Origin: Chthonomonas sp.
Lineage (GTDB): Bacteria; Armatimonadota; Fimbriimonadia; Fimbriimonadales; Fimbriimonadaceae
Assembly: GCA_016788425.1 (NCBI GenBank)
Contig: JAEURQ010000003.1
Location: 341,282-405,281, forward strand
Direction: 5' to 3'
DNA: 64,000 nucleotides
The translations under genes were made by a program, and so were the position numbers. The notes below the pieces were generated by a model. It did no database searches, had not been told where the DNA came from, and saw nothing but the letters and a program-made list of their open reading frames with translations. Shown here one piece after another: positions 61,185 through 64,000 of the stretch (positions within the stretch are counted from its first letter, which is position 1; each line of letters begins with the position of its first letter).

Positions 61185-62336
61185 ATGGATCAAGGAGTGA
61201 ACGTGAAACCAGAAAGTCTTTTCGACAATCAGGCCAATATCAAGGTCATCGGCGTGGGTGGCGCTGGTGGCAACGCTGTTAACCGAATGGTGGAAGTCGG
61301 CGTGGCCGGCGTCACGTTCGTTTCGCTCAACACCGACGAGCAAGCCCTCGAGGCGAGTCGGGCCAACATCCGCATGCAACTGGGCACGGGCGTGACCCGC
61401 GGCTTGGGTGCAGGCGGCGACCCCGAAATCGGGCAGCGCGCGGCCAAGGAAAGCGAAAAGGAAATCGCCGAGCTGCTCGCCGGCACCGACATGGTGTTTA
61501 TCACCGCCGGCATGGGCGGCGGCACGGGCACGGGTGGCGCCCCGGTTGTCGCGCAAATCGCGCGCAGCCTCGACATTCTCACCGTCGGGGTGGTGACCAA
61601 ACCATTTTTGTTTGAAGGTCCGCGCCGCAAGCGCCAAGCCGAAGAAGGTGCCGCGCGACTCCGCGAGCACGTGGACACGCTCATCACGGTGCCCAACGAC
61701 AAGCTTGTTCAGTTTGTCGAAAAGAAGACCACGATGCAGGCCGCGTTTAAGGCCGCCGACGATGTGCTGCGGCAAGGCGTCCAGGGCATCAGCGACATCA
61801 TTTATCTGCCGGGCCTCATCAACGTGGACTTTGCCGACGTGCGCAGCGTGCTCAAGGAAGCCGGCGTGGCGCTCATGGGGATGGGTCGCGGCATCGGCGA
61901 GCAACGCGCTCGATTGGCGGCTCAAGCGGCGGTCAGCAGCCCGCTCATCGAAACCAATGTCGAGGGCGCGACCAAGCTGCTGGTGAACATCACCGCCGGA
62001 CGCGACTTTACGATCGGCGAGGCTCACGACGCGATGGAATACATCATGCAGTTTGCCGACCCCGAGGAAGCCGAGGTTTACATGGGTCAGGTCACCCGCG
62101 ACGGGCAGGAAGGCGAGGTTTACATCACGCTGCTGGCCGCGGGCATGCCGGAAAACGCGCGCGCCGCCGCGCGACCGAACGCCGTCTTTACGAACACGGT
62201 GCCGACGGATCGCCCGGGCGTGGTTGCCCCGCAACCGTCGACCCCGCAACCGACCATGCCGCAGGACATTGCGCTGGACGAAGTAGACGTTGACATTCCC
62301 GCCTTCCTTCGCCGCCAAAAGTTCGGCATGAACTAA
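61185..62336 (+). CDS. ftsZ: Cell division protein FtsZ
   Basis: The 383 residues have the tubulin-like GTPase elements: VGGAGGNAVNRM, AGMGGGTGTGGAP, and LINVDFADVRSVL, with the C-terminal conserved peptide DIPAFLRRQK that binds FtsA/ZipA-type partners. It forms the division ring. ATG 61185 is chosen with GGAAGG upstream; GTG 61179 and GTG 61203 are alternatives. No ftsA, ftsQ or mur genes lie nearby. Confidence 0.97.
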   Translation: MDQGVNVKPESLFDNQANIKVIGVGGAGGNAVNRMVEVGVAGVTFVSLNTDEQALEASRANIRMQLGTGVTRGLGAGGDPEIGQRAAKESEKEIAELLAGTDMVFITAGMGGGTGTGGAPVVAQIARSLDILTVGVVTKPFLFEGPRRKRQAEEGAARLREHVDTLITVPNDKLVQFVEKKTTMQAAFKAADDVLRQGVQGISDIIYLPGLINVDFADVRSVLKEAGVALMGMGRGIGEQRARLAAQAAVSSPLIETNVEGATKLLVNITAGRDFTIGEAHDAMEYIMQFADPEEAEVYMGQVTRDGQEGEVYITLLAAGMPENARAAARPNAVFTNTVPTDRPGVVAPQPSTPQPTMPQDIALDEVDVDIPAFLRRQKFGMN

Positions 62337-62381
62337 AGAGAACGACTTAGAAGCATAACGCTACGTACTGGTCCAACACTC

Positions 62382-62408
62382 GCCCCGGCCACCCCGGGGC
62401 ATTTTTTT
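62382..62408 (+). terminator. Rho-independent terminator after ftsZ
   Basis: GCCCCGG (62382-62388) pairs with CCGGGGC (62394-62400) around a 5-base loop, followed by a T run (62402-62408). It lies 46 bases after the ftsZ stop. Confidence 0.92.
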
Positions 62409-62411
62409 GCC

Positions 62412-63554
62412 TCAGAAAAAGTCAGGACACAGCGTCGGCGTCGGAGAAAGCAACCGCTCGGCTTCCGCGATCCGCTCCGGTCGATGAACCTGGATAAGCC
62501 CCAACTCGGCGAATTCGCGTAGGCTCGGCTGACCGAGAAAGGCGGGCGAAAGCTGGCGGATGTCGAGCGAGAAATCGGGATCGCTTCCCGGCTCAATCGT
62601 CACGCCCGCGGGCGAGAAGTTGACTCGCCATGTGCCCGCGTTGTCAGGCAGGAGATCGTCGGTGAGAGCAAAGCAGAAACTGCCAGACTCGTTCGTTTGC
62701 AGCCGACCAAAGGTGCGAGGCACGTCCAAAACTCGCCACATGGTTAAACGGTCGTACGAGACTTTGACGTTACTATCCAAATGGTGAATAACGAACGGAC
62801 TCAGGCTGGATTCGCGCCAGGATATCGCCCCGCGATTGATGCCGAGCGTGCGCAGAAAGCCGAGCGCCGACTCGTAGCCTTCACGCGTGGCGTAGATGAG
62901 TTCGCCGACCGTGAGGTCGTCCCAAAACATTCCTTCCAGGCTCGTCCAAAGATAGGCTTGCGCGGGTTCGCCAAAGGCATAAATCATCGGCGGAGTTTCG
63001 CCGAGGCGGCGCTGCCAGTTGTCAGCGGAGCGAAGGTTCACCCCGCTGTGCCGACGCGCGTAGGGAACCAGCGCGGAATCCAAGTCGGCCACATTCTCGG
63101 GCGCAATGCGTCGCACAGGCAACGTCATGGGCAAGTCGGGCATGCGGTCGCGCGGACATTCGATCATCACGCGCACGCCGGCGGTCGCGTAGCCAAATTT
63201 GCCGTAGTAGGTCTCGCGGAACGGATAAAGGCACGCGAGGTCGTAGCCGCGATCGCGCATGGCGGCCAGCGACCAGCGCATCATGGCCGAGCCGAGCCCG
63301 CCATGCCGCGCCTCGGGCAACACGCCCACCGCGGCCACGCCCGCGCAAGGCAAGGTCGCGGCGCGCCGCGAAACCTGCATGTCCATCACCAAAAATCCCG
63401 CGCCAACCCGGCCATCCACCAGGCCGATCGCGCCGATTTCGTCCGGCTTGAGCTGCGGCGGATCGACGGGTTTGCCGCGGCGATACACGTCGGCCAGCAC
63501 CAACAATAGCGCATCCAAATCGGCTTGCGATTCTTGCCAACGAAATTCGACCAT
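62412..63554 (-). CDS. Eis-like GNAT acetyltransferase with SCP2-type domain
   Basis: The 380 residues begin with a GNAT fold (PCAGVAAVGVLPEARHGGLGSAMMRWSLAAMRDRGYDLACLYPFRETYYGKFGYA), then a second helical GNAT-like part, and a C-terminal SCP2-like beta domain (TWRVNFSPAGVTIEPGSDPDFSLDI). This is the Eis layout, known to acetylate aminoglycosides or other amines. Resistance activity is not implied by fold alone. Confidence 0.9.
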   Translation of the reverse strand: MVEFRWQESQADLDALLLVLADVYRRGKPVDPPQLKPDEIGAIGLVDGRVGAGFLVMDMQVSRRAATLPCAGVAAVGVLPEARHGGLGSAMMRWSLAAMRDRGYDLACLYPFRETYYGKFGYATAGVRVMIECPRDRMPDLPMTLPVRRIAPENVADLDSALVPYARRHSGVNLRSADNWQRRLGETPPMIYAFGEPAQAYLWTSLEGMFWDDLTVGELIYATREGYESALGFLRTLGINRGAISWRESSLSPFVIHHLDSNVKVSYDRLTMWRVLDVPRTFGRLQTNESGSFCFALTDDLLPDNAGTWRVNFSPAGVTIEPGSDPDFSLDIRQLSPAFLGQPSLREFAELGLIQVHRPERIAEAERLLSPTPTLCPDFF

Positions 63555-63570
63555 GGGCAGAATCTACCCG

Positions 63571-64000
63571 CTAGCCAAGTCCGAGCTTTTCCCAGATCGA
63601 ATCAATTCGCGAAACCACGTCCGGCGACATCTTGATGAGCTTGGGAAAGTCGCGGTTAAAGCCGTTTTCGCCGGGCCATTTGTGAGTGCAATCGAACCCG
63701 ATTTTGCCGCCGAACCCCTCAATCTGCGCCGCGTGATCGAGCTGATCAATCGGTCCGCGCGAGTGCAGCACGTCGCGGCCCGGGTCGCAGTTCGCTCCTA
63801 AGCGAAAGAGCACTTCGCCGATATCTTGCACGTTGCAATCCTCGTCGAAAATGAACACCATTTTGGTAAAGCTAAGCTGCCCCAGCCCCCAAATCGCGTT
63901 CATCACCTTGTATGCGTGGCCGGCGTACTTTTTCTTTATCGAGACAAACGCGACGTTGTGGAAGCAGGCGTCCACGGGCAGGTTCATGTCCACAATTTCG
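63571..64000 (-). CDS. UbiD-family decarboxylase, C-terminal part (5' end outside window)
   Basis: The visible 143 or so residues show the UbiD end: FVSIKKKYAGHAYKVMNAIWG, MVFIFDEDCNVQD and GKIGFDCTHKWPGENG. The frame is open to the window edge, so the gene continues beyond 64000. UbiD enzymes use prenylated FMN to decarboxylate aromatic acids in ubiquinone or menaquinone synthesis. Whether it is the menaquinone enzyme or a wider-substrate UbiD cannot be decided from this part. Confidence 0.9.
   Translation of the reverse strand, partial: EIVDMNLPVDACFHNVAFVSIKKKYAGHAYKVMNAIWGLGQLSFTKMVFIFDEDCNVQDIGEVLFRLGANCDPGRDVLHSRGPIDQLDHAAQIEGFGGKIGFDCTHKWPGENGFNRDFPKLIKMSPDVVSRIDSIWEKLGLG

Overview
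The window is a dense, mostly chromosomal segment of a diderm bacterium of fairly high G+C (about 60 % by eye). It has outer-membrane export proteins (a TolC-type channel and a Wza-like SLBB protein) and at least three secreted proteins ending in a PEP-CTERM signal. It also has a one-chain alpha/beta E1 dehydrogenase, an archaeal-type class I aldolase, UbiD, OsmC and many metallophosphatases. This mix fits Armatimonadota, class Fimbriimonadia, best. That placement is inference: no rRNA lies in the window.

Layout. 1-4.5 kb: DUF1385 protein (cut at the edge), secG, metallophosphatase, OsmC, TolC plus an ABC ATPase, and a degenerate receiver protein. 4.6-8.7 kb: an ECF sigma factor behind a clear promoter, a membrane-anchored protein, fused E1 and ftsY. 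8.7-14.4 kb: a secretory block (DUF1573 protein, tetraheme cytochrome, PEP-CTERM protein, HtrA-like protease, small secreted protein). 14.4-24.7 kb: a long minus-strand run (creatininase-like protein, M48 protease, cupin, zinc dehydrogenase, fbaB, nitrilase, and an AddA/AddB-like helicase pair). 24.7-27.4 kb: a membrane protein followed by an enolase-family epimerase and a DUF1611 protein that look like DgcA/DgcN. 27.4-35.2 kb (minus): CCA-adding enzyme, 5'-nucleotidase, GspE-type ATPase, two paralogous PEP-CTERM proteins with private terminators, and a PAS-GGDEF protein. 35.3-38.8 kb: a tightly overlapping four-gene operon alternating von Willebrand A (VWA)-like proteins and membrane proteins, with no function I recognise. 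38.8-44.1 kb: HTH regulator, queA, HAD hydrolase, three tandem secreted paralogues, tdk and an FmdB-type protein. 44.3-55.7 kb: information-processing and metabolic genes (rng, der, gcvPA-gcvH, trmD-rplS-lepB, serS, SLBB exporter, two tRNA-Gly genes). 55.7-64 kb: CBS-GGDEF protein, a divergent DnaA-like ATPase, rtcB behind a promoter/mini-ORF/terminator leader, nfo, an oxidoreductase, ftsZ with its terminator, an Eis-like acetyltransferase and a truncated UbiD gene.

How it works together. Same-strand neighbours commonly overlap by 4 bases (ATGA, GTGA, and probably CTGA before queA). Six of nine convergent protein-gene junctions share their stop codons inside one 4-base word, which leaves no room for an intergenic terminator. 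The few clear intrinsic terminators flank PEP-CTERM genes, the protease gene, the rtcB leader and ftsZ. No CRISPR array, insertion sequence, prophage or rRNA is visible. The most promising unexplained items are the VWA/membrane operon, the DgcA/DgcN-like pair, the rtcB leader, the AddB-like protein with a lost nuclease site, and the DnaA-like protein with a broken Walker B motif.
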